DNA from: a virus
Reading direction: 5' to 3' (one strand)
Virus record (IMG/VR): IMGVR_UViG_3300045258_000102
Coordinates: 1-64,000 of that record
Length of the DNA stretch: 64,000 nucleotides
The notes under the pieces are model-generated. The model did no database searches, was not told the DNA's origin, and saw only the letters and a program-made list of their open reading frames with translations. Both the position numbers and the translations under genes were made by a program. Shown in pieces: positions 48,805 to 56,499 of this stretch. Every line of letters begins with the position of its first letter. Positions within the stretch are counted from its first letter, which is position 1.

Positions 48805-49307
48805 TACACCCCGACTGGTCGAGGCGCCGCCGAACTTGGCGTCGCTGGTGCCGGAATAAGCGGCGAGTTGATCGGTTGCTGGGCGAGGCCCGTCACGCCG
48901 ACGCTTTGGCCGATCTTCGCCTGAATGACCTTGATCGCGGCCGCGACGTCAGGGTCTGCGCCGCCAAGCTGGCGTTGCATGACCATCGTCACGTCCATCC
49001 AGAAGATACGCTTGACGTCGTCCAGCGTAATTCCCAGCTGCTGGGCGACTTCGCTGCTGTTGAGCTTGTAAAGCAGGGCGTCGACGTCGGCGATCCCGGT
49101 CACGGCTGGCGGAGTGGTGCCATCGGACGCCGTTGCCGACTTCGACGCGACAGCGTCGGTTGCCGGCACCGCGGCCTTATTCTTCTTGTAAGCCATGAAG
49201 CCCAGGAAAGCGGCAGCAGCAACAATCGCCCAGGTGACGGGGTTCGTCAGGATCGCGCTGTCGAGCACCAATTCGGCGGGGCTGGGGACGAGAATCAAGG
49301 AAGGCAT
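48804..49307 (-). CDS. Single-span membrane protein
   Basis: 167 residues. One span at about 22-41 (NPVTWAIVAAAAFLGFMAY), an Ala/Ser/Thr linker, then a helical soluble domain (ALLYKLNSSEVAQQLGITLD). TAATG overlap with the NlpC/P60 gene, so the pair is coupled. Possibly an anchor or holin partner for that enzyme. Confidence 0.6.
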   Translation of the reverse strand: MPSLILVPSPAELVLDSAILTNPVTWAIVAAAAFLGFMAYKKNKAAVPATDAVASKSATASDGTTPPAVTGIADVDALLYKLNSSEVAQQLGITLDDVKRIFWMDVTMVMQRQLGGADPDVAAAIKVIQAKIGQSVGVTGLAQQPINSPLIPAPATPSSAAPRPVGV

Positions 49308-49317
49308 GACGGCTCCT

Positions 49318-49560
49318 TTAGCTTGAGAGTAGTTTCTTCACTTCGACCTCGATCGCCCGATCGTTCTTCGGCTTGAAGACGCCGGCAATCTCCCGCTCCA
49401 CGAGGTTGCTGGCCGCGTCGTCGAGCGCTTTCTGGCCAAGTTTCTGCAAGAAGGCGATCAATTCTTCCGGCGTGTGGCCCAGGTCGATGACCATTTTGAG
49501 CGCGTGGCCCAGGGCAGATTCGATGTTGACGGCGGCGTCTTTTGGTGGATTCCCGGACAT
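49318..49560 (-). CDS. Hypothetical helical protein
   Basis: 80 residues from ATG 49560. All-helical and acidic-basic mixed (ALGHALKMVIDLGHTPEELI, then AIEVEVKKLLSS). No family recognised. Lies directly before the membrane/NlpC pair. Confidence 0.55.
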   Translation of the reverse strand: MSGNPPKDAAVNIESALGHALKMVIDLGHTPEELIAFLQKLGQKALDDAASNLVEREIAGVFKPKNDRAIEVEVKKLLSS

Positions 49561-49638
49561 GGCATCACGACTGCGCTGATACGGGGGGTCAGCTTTCAGC
49601 CTGACGCTACGATTTGGGAGCGTCAAGTTGGGCCATGG

Positions 49639-49902
49639 CTAGCGTGGCTGCGATGCTGCGGTGATGGGCGACCATTCGCCACAAACATCGTTGCCGGCGG
49701 TACAAGGAAAGTGCCAATCAAATGGGCAATCGCCCTCTGGCTCGCTATCCGTGGTCTGTGACACATAGCACATTGGCGGATAACGCTTACACAGCCCTAC
49801 ATTCCCGGAGTCAAAATTCCCAGAGCTGTCCAAGGTATCGTCCTGCGCCCAATGCGCGCATGTATCACATCGCAACGGCGGTTTCGGGGTGTCGTCGTTC
49901 AT
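49639..49902 (-). CDS. Cys-rich small protein
   Basis: 87 residues with cysteines in CDTCAHWAQDD, GLCKRYPPMC, DCPFDWHFPC and VCGEW. The order C-x-x-C-x-x-W, then C-x-R-x-P-P and a final C-G-E-W is a recurrent small zinc-binding family in phages. ATGA overlap with the upstream gene. Function unknown. Confidence 0.65.
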   Translation of the reverse strand: MNDDTPKPPLRCDTCAHWAQDDTLDSSGNFDSGNVGLCKRYPPMCYVSQTTDSEPEGDCPFDWHFPCTAGNDVCGEWSPITAASQPR

Positions 49903-50345
49903 CTCAGTCCTCCGTCGTGCTGGGGCTCATCGGGATGGGAAGGGGCTCGAAGGATCGTGGGTCGCGACTGGGAGTCGTTGTACATTTCTTCTGCGATCAC
50001 CTCAGCGCCGTCGGCGTCAATCGTGCCGTCCTCTCCCATCTCGTCGCTCGATACACCTACGAGGTGTTGAGACATCGCTTTGACGAATTCGTGCTGCCGC
50101 ATTCCAGTGATAATCGCCACGCCCATGCTGTCGGCCCATTTCTCAAACACGAGTGGTTCACAATTGAATTCGCCATCTTGGTACTCTCGGTACAGCGAAT
50201 GCGTTTCGTCGATCTCCTCAATAGAAATTCCTGGCGGCGCATCGCAGCTCGTACAATGGCCGGAAAGCGTAATGATGTACAGCAACTTATCAGGCCCAAG
50301 TAGCCGGTATCGCTCGTCCATCGACGTACATCCACATTCACACAT
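49899..50345 (-). CDS. Hypothetical protein with N-terminal Cys cluster
   Basis: 148 residues. MCECGCTSMDERYRLLGPDK then GHCTSCDAPPGISIEEID give an N-terminal zinc site; the rest is acidic and helical with FVKAMSQHLVGVSSDEMG. No known enzyme motif. Start overlaps the end of a short frame upstream, part of a chain of tiny reading frames. Confidence 0.6.
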   Translation of the reverse strand: MCECGCTSMDERYRLLGPDKLLYIITLSGHCTSCDAPPGISIEEIDETHSLYREYQDGEFNCEPLVFEKWADSMGVAIITGMRQHEFVKAMSQHLVGVSSDEMGEDGTIDADGAEVIAEEMYNDSQSRPTILRAPSHPDEPQHDGGLR

Positions 50346-50491
50346 TTTTCAACCTCACTTTTTCATCAGCAAGAATATAGTTCGATGTGCCACGGCCCTG
50401 AACGATGCCGTTGCGACCACCTGAATCGTTAATTGCTTTTGCTTCGCCATCACTTCCCCTCCCCGGCCGCCGCCTCGTAAATAACGTCCAT
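50346..50491 (-). other. Gap with two short frames, possibly a disrupted small gene
   Basis: A 13-codon frame (MDVIYEAAAGEGK) starts at ATG 50491 (TAATG overlap) and stops near 50450. The frame one base over, without a start, continues as DGEAKAINDSGGRNGIVQGR and SNYILADEKVRLKNV and its TGA overlaps the next gene start. Joining them needs one base change. Another frame gives 31 residues without clear character. Confidence 0.35.
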
Positions 50492-50664
50492 TACCCACCT
50501 CCCTTGCATCGCTGTGCAGTCCAGTCGTGGGCTCGCTGTGCCCACTTCGGCTCCCACGGGAATGCCAACAGCGGGTGAATCAATAGGTTGTGAACGAACT
50601 TCCAAAAGTACCAACTGCCGTTTCTGTTCATGGTGAGTTTGATTGGTGTGATTGGCTTATTCAT
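50491..50664 (-). CDS. Conserved small phage protein
   Basis: 57 residues from ATG 50664, overlapping the 18-codon frame before it (ATGA) and followed by TAATG. NGSWYFWKFVHNLLIHPLLA, then PWEPKWAQRAHDWTAQRC, fits a recurrent short phage family with the H-N-L-x-x-H-P-L-L signature. Weakly membrane-associated helix. GGAGATGAGCA serves as ribosome site. A CATCTGA-TAT-TCAGATG dyad (50677-50693) lies just upstream. Confidence 0.65.
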   Translation of the reverse strand: MNKPITPIKLTMNRNGSWYFWKFVHNLLIHPLLAFPWEPKWAQRAHDWTAQRCKGGG

Positions 50665-50717
50665 TGCTCATCTCCACATCTGATATTCAGATGTTCGGTG
50701 GCTACGCACTCTGTCAT
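50661..50717 (-). CDS. 18-residue peptide
   Basis: MTECVATEHLNIRCGDEQ, with an excellent ribosome site (CAGGAGTTGGAAA before ATG 50717) and a stop that overlaps the next start. Two cysteines. Either a real micro-protein or a leader that couples translation of the 57-residue gene; the dyad at 50677-50693 lies within its codons. Confidence 0.5.
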   Translation of the reverse strand: MTECVATEHLNIRCGDEQ

Positions 50718-50764
50718 TTTCCAACTCCTGGGATATGTTGTTCTAGGGCGCTAACACACTTAAA

Positions 50765-51025
50765 TTACCACGCATAATGAATATACGTCCCGCCCGCGGT
50801 CGAATACCAAAAACTCAAATGGCCGTCATCGCAACCATAATGCCATGAGTACGCAATGCCGCAGTGAAAAGAAGAGCTGTCGCGAATCTTCAGTTCCACG
50901 TATCCGAACCCGCTATCGGCTGACGCCGTTCGCGTCTCGACCTTGAATAAGATCGACAGTGGTGGCGGATTAGGAAACCCGGCCCCGATAGACAAGGCCA
51001 ATAGTAACGACCAAAGGTATGTCAT
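50765..51025 (-). CDS. Small secreted protein
   Basis: 86 residues from ATG 51025 (a GTG at 51034 adds three). Signal peptide at 1-17 (MTYLWSLLLALSIGAGFP); the mature part has two Cys (FHCGIAYSWHYGCDDG) and a Trp/Tyr-rich end. No known family. An exported phage protein of unknown role. Confidence 0.6.
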   Translation of the reverse strand: MTYLWSLLLALSIGAGFPNPPPLSILFKVETRTASADSGFGYVELKIRDSSSFHCGIAYSWHYGCDDGHLSFWYSTAGGTYIHYAW

Positions 51026-51062
51026 AACGCCCACTGTGGCATCATCGCACGGTTAAGACTGC

Positions 51063-51458
51063 TCAATTAAACACTGTTGGCACGCTCAAGTGCAGCGTCA
51101 CGTTCAGCGGAAGAGTTTTTTCCAGTTCCGCTGTGTCCTTGGCGAAGGTCGTCGTGAACCTCTTCGTAGACGATCCCACTCTCGTTTTGTCGCCTGGGCT
51201 AATCGATAATTCCTCAATGCCGTCATGCGGTAACGCGAACACAGCGTAGCCAGTACATGCCGGCACTTCACGGTTTAGTACGAGTGTAAGGTTCATGAGC
51301 TTTGGGCTGACGGGGGTTGTGACGACGTTCTCGATCGCCACGATCTGAAGACCTGCTTCCCTCGTCGGCAAGGCGTGCTCGGTCACAATTGTCTGCATAT
51401 CCTTATCCCAAATGAGCCTGCTATGCCCGGTGCGTCTCTGTTGCCTGTTGTCTGACAT
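51063..51458 (-). CDS. Hypothetical beta-rich protein
   Basis: 131 residues. Strand-like sections (LQIVAIENVVTTPVSP, LPLNVTLHLSVPTVFN) and no Cys pair or signal peptide. Overlaps the gene before it by 38 bases, so expression is linked. Family unknown. Confidence 0.55.
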   Translation of the reverse strand: MSDNRQQRRTGHSRLIWDKDMQTIVTEHALPTREAGLQIVAIENVVTTPVSPKLMNLTLVLNREVPACTGYAVFALPHDGIEELSISPGDKTRVGSSTKRFTTTFAKDTAELEKTLPLNVTLHLSVPTVFN

Positions 51459-51609
51459 ATCGATTCCACGCTTTCTTGGACTCCGTTAGGTTTCTTCCCG
51501 GCTGGCCATTGCGATCATGCTTATCGGCTAGGCATCCAGTCACGAACAGACCGGAGGAGCTCATCGTAGTCGGCTGTTTTCCGCAGATTGGACAGTTATA
51601 AGTTTTCAT
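51421..51609 (-). CDS. Lar-like small zinc protein
   Basis: 62 residues. NCPICGKQPTTMSSSGLFVT with a later Cys (GCLADKHD) and the ending SKKAWNRYVRQQATETHRA recall Lar restriction-alleviation proteins, which have a C-P-x-C-G start and a final A-x-x-x-W-N helix. The second Cys pair is reduced to one Cys. Could modulate host restriction; this is family-based inference. Confidence 0.55.
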   Translation of the reverse strand: MKTYNCPICGKQPTTMSSSGLFVTGCLADKHDRNGQPGRNLTESKKAWNRYVRQQATETHRA

Positions 51610-52846
51610 TGCGATGCGTCAGGTATATAGGTGCCTTCGGATTGGTGTCACGCGAAGCCAAATTGCACTCGACTTGTAGTTTCATCCCTGCTCTCCACGA
51701 GGTGGCGAGGGCGGCTTTCCACTGTTTCAAGGCTTCGCGCGCGGTGAATTGAATCGCGCACCAAACGCAATCAGTCCTATTCGCATTCTGGTCGCATCCA
51801 TGCGTCGCCCCATGCTCGATGATTTCCAACGCCTTGGCCAAGCCCTCCGCCGCCTCTCTCAGTTGTGCCAGTGCTGGGGCTGGGGTGGCAGCACCGTCAC
51901 GATAGCCTGCGTGGTAGAATCCCGGCGCTCCTAATGATCCTGGGTGTTTAGCCTTCCACGCCCTTTCGATTTCTTCTTCGTCTGGTGTCACTGCTGGGGC
52001 TGGGGTGGCTGCTCGTAGCTTCGCCCGTAGTCGTCCGATGTGGTCGATTAGTTGGGCGACATCCTCCTGCGAAATTAAATGGCAGTCGCTATAGAAGTTG
52101 TTGATGACTTCGCTCAACCGTATTTCGGTCAACGGCTCGCTGTGCCAGATAAAGTAAATCGGATCATCTTCTCGGCTTGGCTCCGCATCCTCCGTGGTCG
52201 GCGTGGCTGCTGGGGCTGGCGATGCGAGGGCGGCGGAAACGCTCATCAATAATTGGCCGGCCTCAGACTCGCTACGATGCAATATCGGCTTCAATAGAAA
52301 CGCTTCGATTCGTTCCCTTAGCGATAGCGTATTTGCCGCAGCCGCCCGCAGCGCAACCAGCTCCCTTAACGCGGCGTCGATCATCGTGGCGCATTCTGGC
52401 TGGTATTCCGTCAGTCCAACGCCGCCGAGTATTGCGAACCACTTGGCGTAGTCGGCGGCCCGCTCATCTTGCAGTTGATTGATCCGTTGCTCCCCCGCTT
52501 CCCGCACCCCTGGCGAGCGGAGACTGGCGGCGATGGCTTTCACTCGTTCGCGATCTTTTCGAGCAAAAACCAGAACGTCGGTGAAATGTTCTATCAACCA
52601 CTCGGCGTCTGCGTCCGCATCGGGGGCGGCCGGCAGCGGAAGAGCGCGAACGGCGGCAAGGACTTCGGCAAGGTGTTCCAAAACCAGAGTGGCAATTATC
52701 GGCAGCTCCGGCAGTGCCGTTGCGGTAACAAACGCGTGGTATATGTTCGGATCGCCCTGATACGTGCGAACAAACCAGTCCTTGAACCACGGAGACGGAA
52801 ACCGCAGCTTCAATTGTTCCACGATCTGTTCTTGTAGGTCGCTCAT
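51596..52846 (-). CDS. Helical protein with three Ala/Pro linkers
   Basis: 416 residues from ATG 52846 (GTGGAGGCCGAC ahead; a GTG 12 bases upstream is less likely). Helical blocks are separated by linkers ASPAPAATPTTEDAE, RAATPAPAVTPDEEE and GAATPAPALAQLREA. These come from a repeated 18-base stretch, twice exact (51872, 51992) and once partial (52208). Near the end two Cys sets (HGCDQNANRTDCVWC) may bind zinc. Modular build suggests recombination of phage ORFs. Function unknown. Confidence 0.6.
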   Translation of the reverse strand: MSDLQEQIVEQLKLRFPSPWFKDWFVRTYQGDPNIYHAFVTATALPELPIIATLVLEHLAEVLAAVRALPLPAAPDADADAEWLIEHFTDVLVFARKDRERVKAIAASLRSPGVREAGEQRINQLQDERAADYAKWFAILGGVGLTEYQPECATMIDAALRELVALRAAAANTLSLRERIEAFLLKPILHRSESEAGQLLMSVSAALASPAPAATPTTEDAEPSREDDPIYFIWHSEPLTEIRLSEVINNFYSDCHLISQEDVAQLIDHIGRLRAKLRAATPAPAVTPDEEEIERAWKAKHPGSLGAPGFYHAGYRDGAATPAPALAQLREAAEGLAKALEIIEHGATHGCDQNANRTDCVWCAIQFTAREALKQWKAALATSWRAGMKLQVECNLASRDTNPKAPIYLTHRNENL

Positions 52847-53088
52847 GTCGGCCTCCACTTTTCTAGCATTGCCTTTGCTTCTGTTTGATGATGCTTGTAG
52901 ACGTACTCCTTGGCGCAGAAGTATTCCATTGCACGTTCCACCACTTCCCAGGGGACCATGCGCGCGTGGTTGGCGGCGATCATCCGCAGAGTCTCCCGGT
53001 CGAGTTCGCTCGCCATTCCCGCATCGGCACGGCGATTCATAAACGCAACCTCCAATGCTCTCTGCTCAACTGTCAGTGGGTCGCTCAT
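52843..53088 (-). CDS. Small helical protein
   Basis: 81 residues, ATGA overlaps on both ends. LTVEQRALEVAFMNRRADAG, then MVPWEVVERAMEYFCAKEYV; all-helical. Possibly a partner of the methyltransferase, whose gene ends on its start. Confidence 0.55.
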   Translation of the reverse strand: MSDPLTVEQRALEVAFMNRRADAGMASELDRETLRMIAANHARMVPWEVVERAMEYFCAKEYVYKHHQTEAKAMLEKWRPT

Positions 53089-53726
53089 GCTTGCTCCGTA
53101 AGTGCAAGGGGTGAATTGGCCTCGAAGAATGCTGCGGCGAATCCGGCAGGCGTTTTCTCGCGCTCGCGTTTGTGGCTGCTGGACATGAACGCGATGCGGC
53201 CCTGGGTGCGTCCGTTGGGGGTGCGCCGAGTCGGCTCTGGTTCCACGGGTTCAACCACGGGCGGCTTCTGCGCCGTTCCCCAGATGTAAGTTTGCTTTCC
53301 CCACGGATCGCCGTATTCCCACGGTTGATACTGCCAGGCAGGTGGGCCAAGTTCTGGGACTAACTCGCGGTGCCGGCCCGGCGGATTCTCCATCGCCCAA
53401 AAGCCGGTCGCCATCTTGCACAACCGCAGACAGGCCCGCATGATCGACACGTCCCGTTGCGTCTGGCCCAACAAATCCATCTTAAACCACCAGCGAGCGC
53501 CGGGGCGGCAAAAGCAGGTGCATGGCGGAGCGGCCAGCACTGCCCACGGTCGATGTCCCATCACGAAGTCGCGCACGTCTCCGCCCACCCGCACCACGTT
53601 GCCTACCTGATGCGCTCCAGGCTTGTGGTCCAGGTCCACCATCACGACGCGACAACCGGCCTCAGCGTAGCGGCGCGACCATTCGCCCGAATAATCGCAC
53701 AAACTTAATACGAGTGGGTCGCTCAT
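53085..53726 (-). CDS. Cytosine-5 DNA methyltransferase-like protein
   Basis: 213 residues from ATG 53726 (the longer frame is a shadow). SAM-binding opening (VLSLCDYSGEWSRRYAEAG, VVMVDLDH), the catalytic PPC motif (AVLAAPPCTCFC, Pro67-Pro68-Cys69) and a FWAMENPPGR motif. The usual target-recognition domain is missing, so this is a short type found in phages, or a methylase-like fold with another substrate. It could protect phage DNA from host cutting. Confidence 0.75.
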   Translation of the reverse strand: MSDPLVLSLCDYSGEWSRRYAEAGCRVVMVDLDHKPGAHQVGNVVRVGGDVRDFVMGHRPWAVLAAPPCTCFCRPGARWWFKMDLLGQTQRDVSIMRACLRLCKMATGFWAMENPPGRHRELVPELGPPAWQYQPWEYGDPWGKQTYIWGTAQKPPVVEPVEPEPTRRTPNGRTQGRIAFMSSSHKREREKTPAGFAAAFFEANSPLALTEQA

Positions 53727-53911
53727 GGCCTTACTCCTCGATTCAGAATGGTGGCAGAGTATTCGTGTGGTCTGATTGCATCTCGCTCGTAATACCTCCA
53801 GCGGTCTCGCCTTGGCTGTCGGTGTTCCTGATATTCCTCCAGGGATTCGTAGCAGTAAGGCGGCGGCGTTGCGAGTCGTCGATCCTCGCGGCATTTTGTG
53901 CAATTGCACAT
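53723..53911 (-). CDS. Small basic Cys protein
   Basis: 62 residues from ATG 53911 (TTGAGGACGACT ahead; a TTG 12 bases upstream is possible). CNCTKCREDRR opens the protein; the rest is Arg/Tyr-rich (EHRQPRRDRWRYYERDAIR). Coupled to the methyltransferase by ATGA. Likely nucleic-acid binding. Confidence 0.55.
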   Translation of the reverse strand: MCNCTKCREDRRLATPPPYCYESLEEYQEHRQPRRDRWRYYERDAIRPHEYSATILNRGVRP

Positions 53912-53919
53912 AGTCGTCC

Positions 53920-54438
53920 TCAAACTTCAAAGCCACGGTCTTTCAATATCTTGGCTACTTGAGCCTGAACCTGCGGACTTATCGGAACTACTTCCATGCT
54001 TGAATCGCTTGCGGTCGTTTCCTTCGATCCACAGGGCAGGTTGTTGAAGGTGTAATCGGCCGCAAGTTGATCGCCGTTCAGTCGCAAGAGTTTTGGATTG
54101 TCTATGCCGCAAATGGTTTCGACTTCAATTCGATCATCTCGCAACATTACAAACACGACTTTTGCATGAAACGAGCAATAACGACGCAACAACAAGTCAC
54201 CCGGCCTCAGCGGGCAATCCTTGCCGGTCCACGGCTTGTAGGTGGGCGCGGGCTTCATGGCGTCCGCATTTCCAGTATCACGAATCGCCATGATGAATCT
54301 AATGGCCACTTCCGCTACTTCCGGGTCACGCAATTGGTGCCCCAGTTTGCGCTCGTAAGTGAGCACGCGCTTTCTATTGACGAACAACATCTCGTTGTCT
54401 TCGCTATCCATAATCACTTCGATCTGGGGCGTGGGCAT
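53920..54438 (-). CDS. Hypothetical protein
   Basis: 172 residues from ATG 54438. Head reads IEVIMDSEDNEMLFVNRKRV and TYERKLGHQLRDPEVAEVAI; then a beta segment (CPLRPGDLLLRRYCSFHAKV) and a helical end. No motif of a named family. Lies between the ATPase and the methyltransferase genes. Confidence 0.55.
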   Translation of the reverse strand: MPTPQIEVIMDSEDNEMLFVNRKRVLTYERKLGHQLRDPEVAEVAIRFIMAIRDTGNADAMKPAPTYKPWTGKDCPLRPGDLLLRRYCSFHAKVVFVMLRDDRIEVETICGIDNPKLLRLNGDQLAADYTFNNLPCGSKETTASDSSMEVVPISPQVQAQVAKILKDRGFEV

Positions 54439-54466
54439 GGCCTTACTCCGTGAATGGTGGGGGCGG

Positions 54467-56161
54467 TTACTCAAAAAACACGTCGGCAGCTTTTGTTCCA
54501 CCGTCGCGCTCATAGCCTTCTGCGGCTTCGAGTCCGCGCAGTCTTCCGATGGCATTATTCCAGGTGGAACTTCCCGAAGAATACCCGGATGACTCTGACA
54601 ACTCCGCCGTAGTCATTCGCGACGGATGTGCTTCGCAAAGTGCATCTAGCATGATGTTCTCAGCCTTTCCGAGTCGCGCCCTAAGCCACTCCCTGAGTGT
54701 CTTTCCACTCGGCTTAGGTTCGACACCCCACGACTCTACCTCCGCAATTCCGAGTGGCGTAATAGTCCATCCGCTTAAATGTCGCCGGCGCAAGCGACCC
54801 AGCGCGTTATTCCATGTCGAGCTATTGGAAGCATATCCAGAATAGAAAGACACCTTCGATGGCGTGGCCGTCTCGTCTTTAAGCCAATAAAACGCTCGCA
54901 AAATTGCACGCTCTGATTTTAATAGAATGATATCATCGTCGCCTACAACAGAGGCTATGGGCGCAGCAGGCTTAACGGTTTCGCGTCGTGACGATGTACG
55001 ACCACTCGGCGTTGCAATAGCAATCTTCTCAGTCGGAGCGCTCACCGTCACAATTGCTTCGCCGTTCAAATGGGCCAACTCGGCAATCTTTTTCAGCCGC
55101 GTCACGACTCCACTGTGAGCCTTTTGCAGTTTCGACACTTCTCCCTGCCAGTGCTTATCGCAATCGGCAGCAGCTTTCTCCGCTGCCTTGATGAGCACGT
55201 TTGGATCGACAGCGGCCGGCTCCTTGGACTCCGCTTTCTTTTTCCATTCGGCGATCTGTTTGCGAAGTTCCTTCGGGTCGTTCGCCTTCGCTTCCTCGAC
55301 CACCGATGCCAACTTAGCGCGAATCTCTGACAGATCGACCGACGCCCAGCCCTTGAGCTTTTCCGTCCCACTGTTGGCTTGCGGCGCAAACGAATCGTAA
55401 GTCTTGAAAAGTGGGAAGGTGATTTGCTTTGGGCCGAATCCTATTTCCGGCGACCACACCCAACCCTCGCCACGTTGCATGGATGCCAGTGTATTCAAAA
55501 CGTCGCGGCCCTTTTGTGCATCACCAGCGCCGTCAATCCAATCTTTGATCGCGTCCCGGTCCAGCTTGTGAATCACTCGCATGGCAACCAGCGTTTCGGC
55601 GCACGTCAGAAAATCCTTGTGGACCTTTTGCGGTCGCTGAGATGCCGAGAGGATCGTCAACCCCTTCCCGCGCCCTTCGCTCGCAAGCCGGTTCGCCCAA
55701 TGCAGCATCTTGCCGGCGTCTGGATCGAGCACCTTCCCCTGTGGTGCAAAGTTGTGAACCTCGTCGATGACGATATAGCGATGCCCGCGCGTGGTGCGAA
55801 ACAGCGTCGATGCGAAGTCCACAAAGAACCGAGTCCGCTCGCCCGGCATCCAGCCGCCAAGATTGATAATGCAGGGGCGGTTGCCGGTTGCGATCAGTTC
55901 GGCGACCTGCTGACCAGAGTGCGCGTTGAGTGGCACATCGGCATACTCGCCGCCAAAGATGACGACGGGGTAGCCAGCAGACTTACCACTTGCCGACAGC
56001 TTGAGCCCCCACCAATCACCCTTCGGGTCGATGATGCAAACCGGCTTCTGATCGTCCAACAGCCCTTCGACCATCGAGCGCAGTACCGACGACTTCCCGG
56101 AGCCCGTTTTGCCAAGAACTGCAATATGCTGTCGGAAAATCTCGGCTGGTAGTTTTGCCAT
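54467..56161 (-). CDS. HerA/VirD4-like ATPase
   Basis: 564 residues from ATG 56161, chosen because TAGGAG lies 9 bases upstream; ATG 56170 touches that site. (Residue numbers count from 56170.) Walker A GKTGSGKSS at 20-28, IIDPKGDWWG at 46-55, Walker B YIVIDEVHNF with Asp136-Glu137, and a sensor-like LTILSASQRP: the DNA-pumping ATPase class of HerA, VirD4 and FtsK. After a coiled coil (about 300-400) come two copies of a winged-helix-like unit marked SGYASNSSTWNNALGRLR and SGYSSGSSTWNNAIGRLR. NurA, the usual HerA partner, is not visible. Might move DNA at replication or conjugation-like transfer; target unknown. Confidence 0.8.
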   Translation of the reverse strand: MAKLPAEIFRQHIAVLGKTGSGKSSVLRSMVEGLLDDQKPVCIIDPKGDWWGLKLSASGKSAGYPVVIFGGEYADVPLNAHSGQQVAELIATGNRPCIINLGGWMPGERTRFFVDFASTLFRTTRGHRYIVIDEVHNFAPQGKVLDPDAGKMLHWANRLASEGRGKGLTILSASQRPQKVHKDFLTCAETLVAMRVIHKLDRDAIKDWIDGAGDAQKGRDVLNTLASMQRGEGWVWSPEIGFGPKQITFPLFKTYDSFAPQANSGTEKLKGWASVDLSEIRAKLASVVEEAKANDPKELRKQIAEWKKKAESKEPAAVDPNVLIKAAEKAAADCDKHWQGEVSKLQKAHSGVVTRLKKIAELAHLNGEAIVTVSAPTEKIAIATPSGRTSSRRETVKPAAPIASVVGDDDIILLKSERAILRAFYWLKDETATPSKVSFYSGYASNSSTWNNALGRLRRRHLSGWTITPLGIAEVESWGVEPKPSGKTLREWLRARLGKAENIMLDALCEAHPSRMTTAELSESSGYSSGSSTWNNAIGRLRGLEAAEGYERDGGTKAADVFFE

Positions 56162-56193
56162 CGGGTTCATCTCCTAGTGGGGGCGGGCGGGGG

Positions 56194-56499
56194 TTAGGCT
56201 CGCGGCGCGACCATTCCCAACTCAAGCAACAACTGCGTCGGCGCGAATGCCGAGAACCTTGCCAACGCGCCGAGGTCAACCTTCAGCGGCAACGGCTCCC
56301 CGGATCCTCCGCTGAGTCCCAACGGATCGGCTTCGCGCTTGGCTTCCTCCTCGGCCCGCAGGTACGCGGCTGCGCACAGCCTACCGTAAATCTCCTTGGA
56401 GATTTCCAGCCGCATGAGCTGCAATTGGGCGGACTCCATCTGCTCCCGCTGGCGATTCGCAGCGAGCACGTCTGGTAGTTCTAGGTCTGGCATGGTCAT
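56194..56499 (-). CDS. Hypothetical helical protein
   Basis: 101 residues, ATGA overlap with the upstream gene. LELPDVLAANRQREQMESAQ and KEIYGRLCAAAYLRAEEEAK are charged helices; the end is LLLELGMVAPRA. Perhaps a small partner of the ATPase, whose gene follows directly. Confidence 0.55.
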   Translation of the reverse strand: MTMPDLELPDVLAANRQREQMESAQLQLMRLEISKEIYGRLCAAAYLRAEEEAKREADPLGLSGGSGEPLPLKVDLGALARFSAFAPTQLLLELGMVAPRA

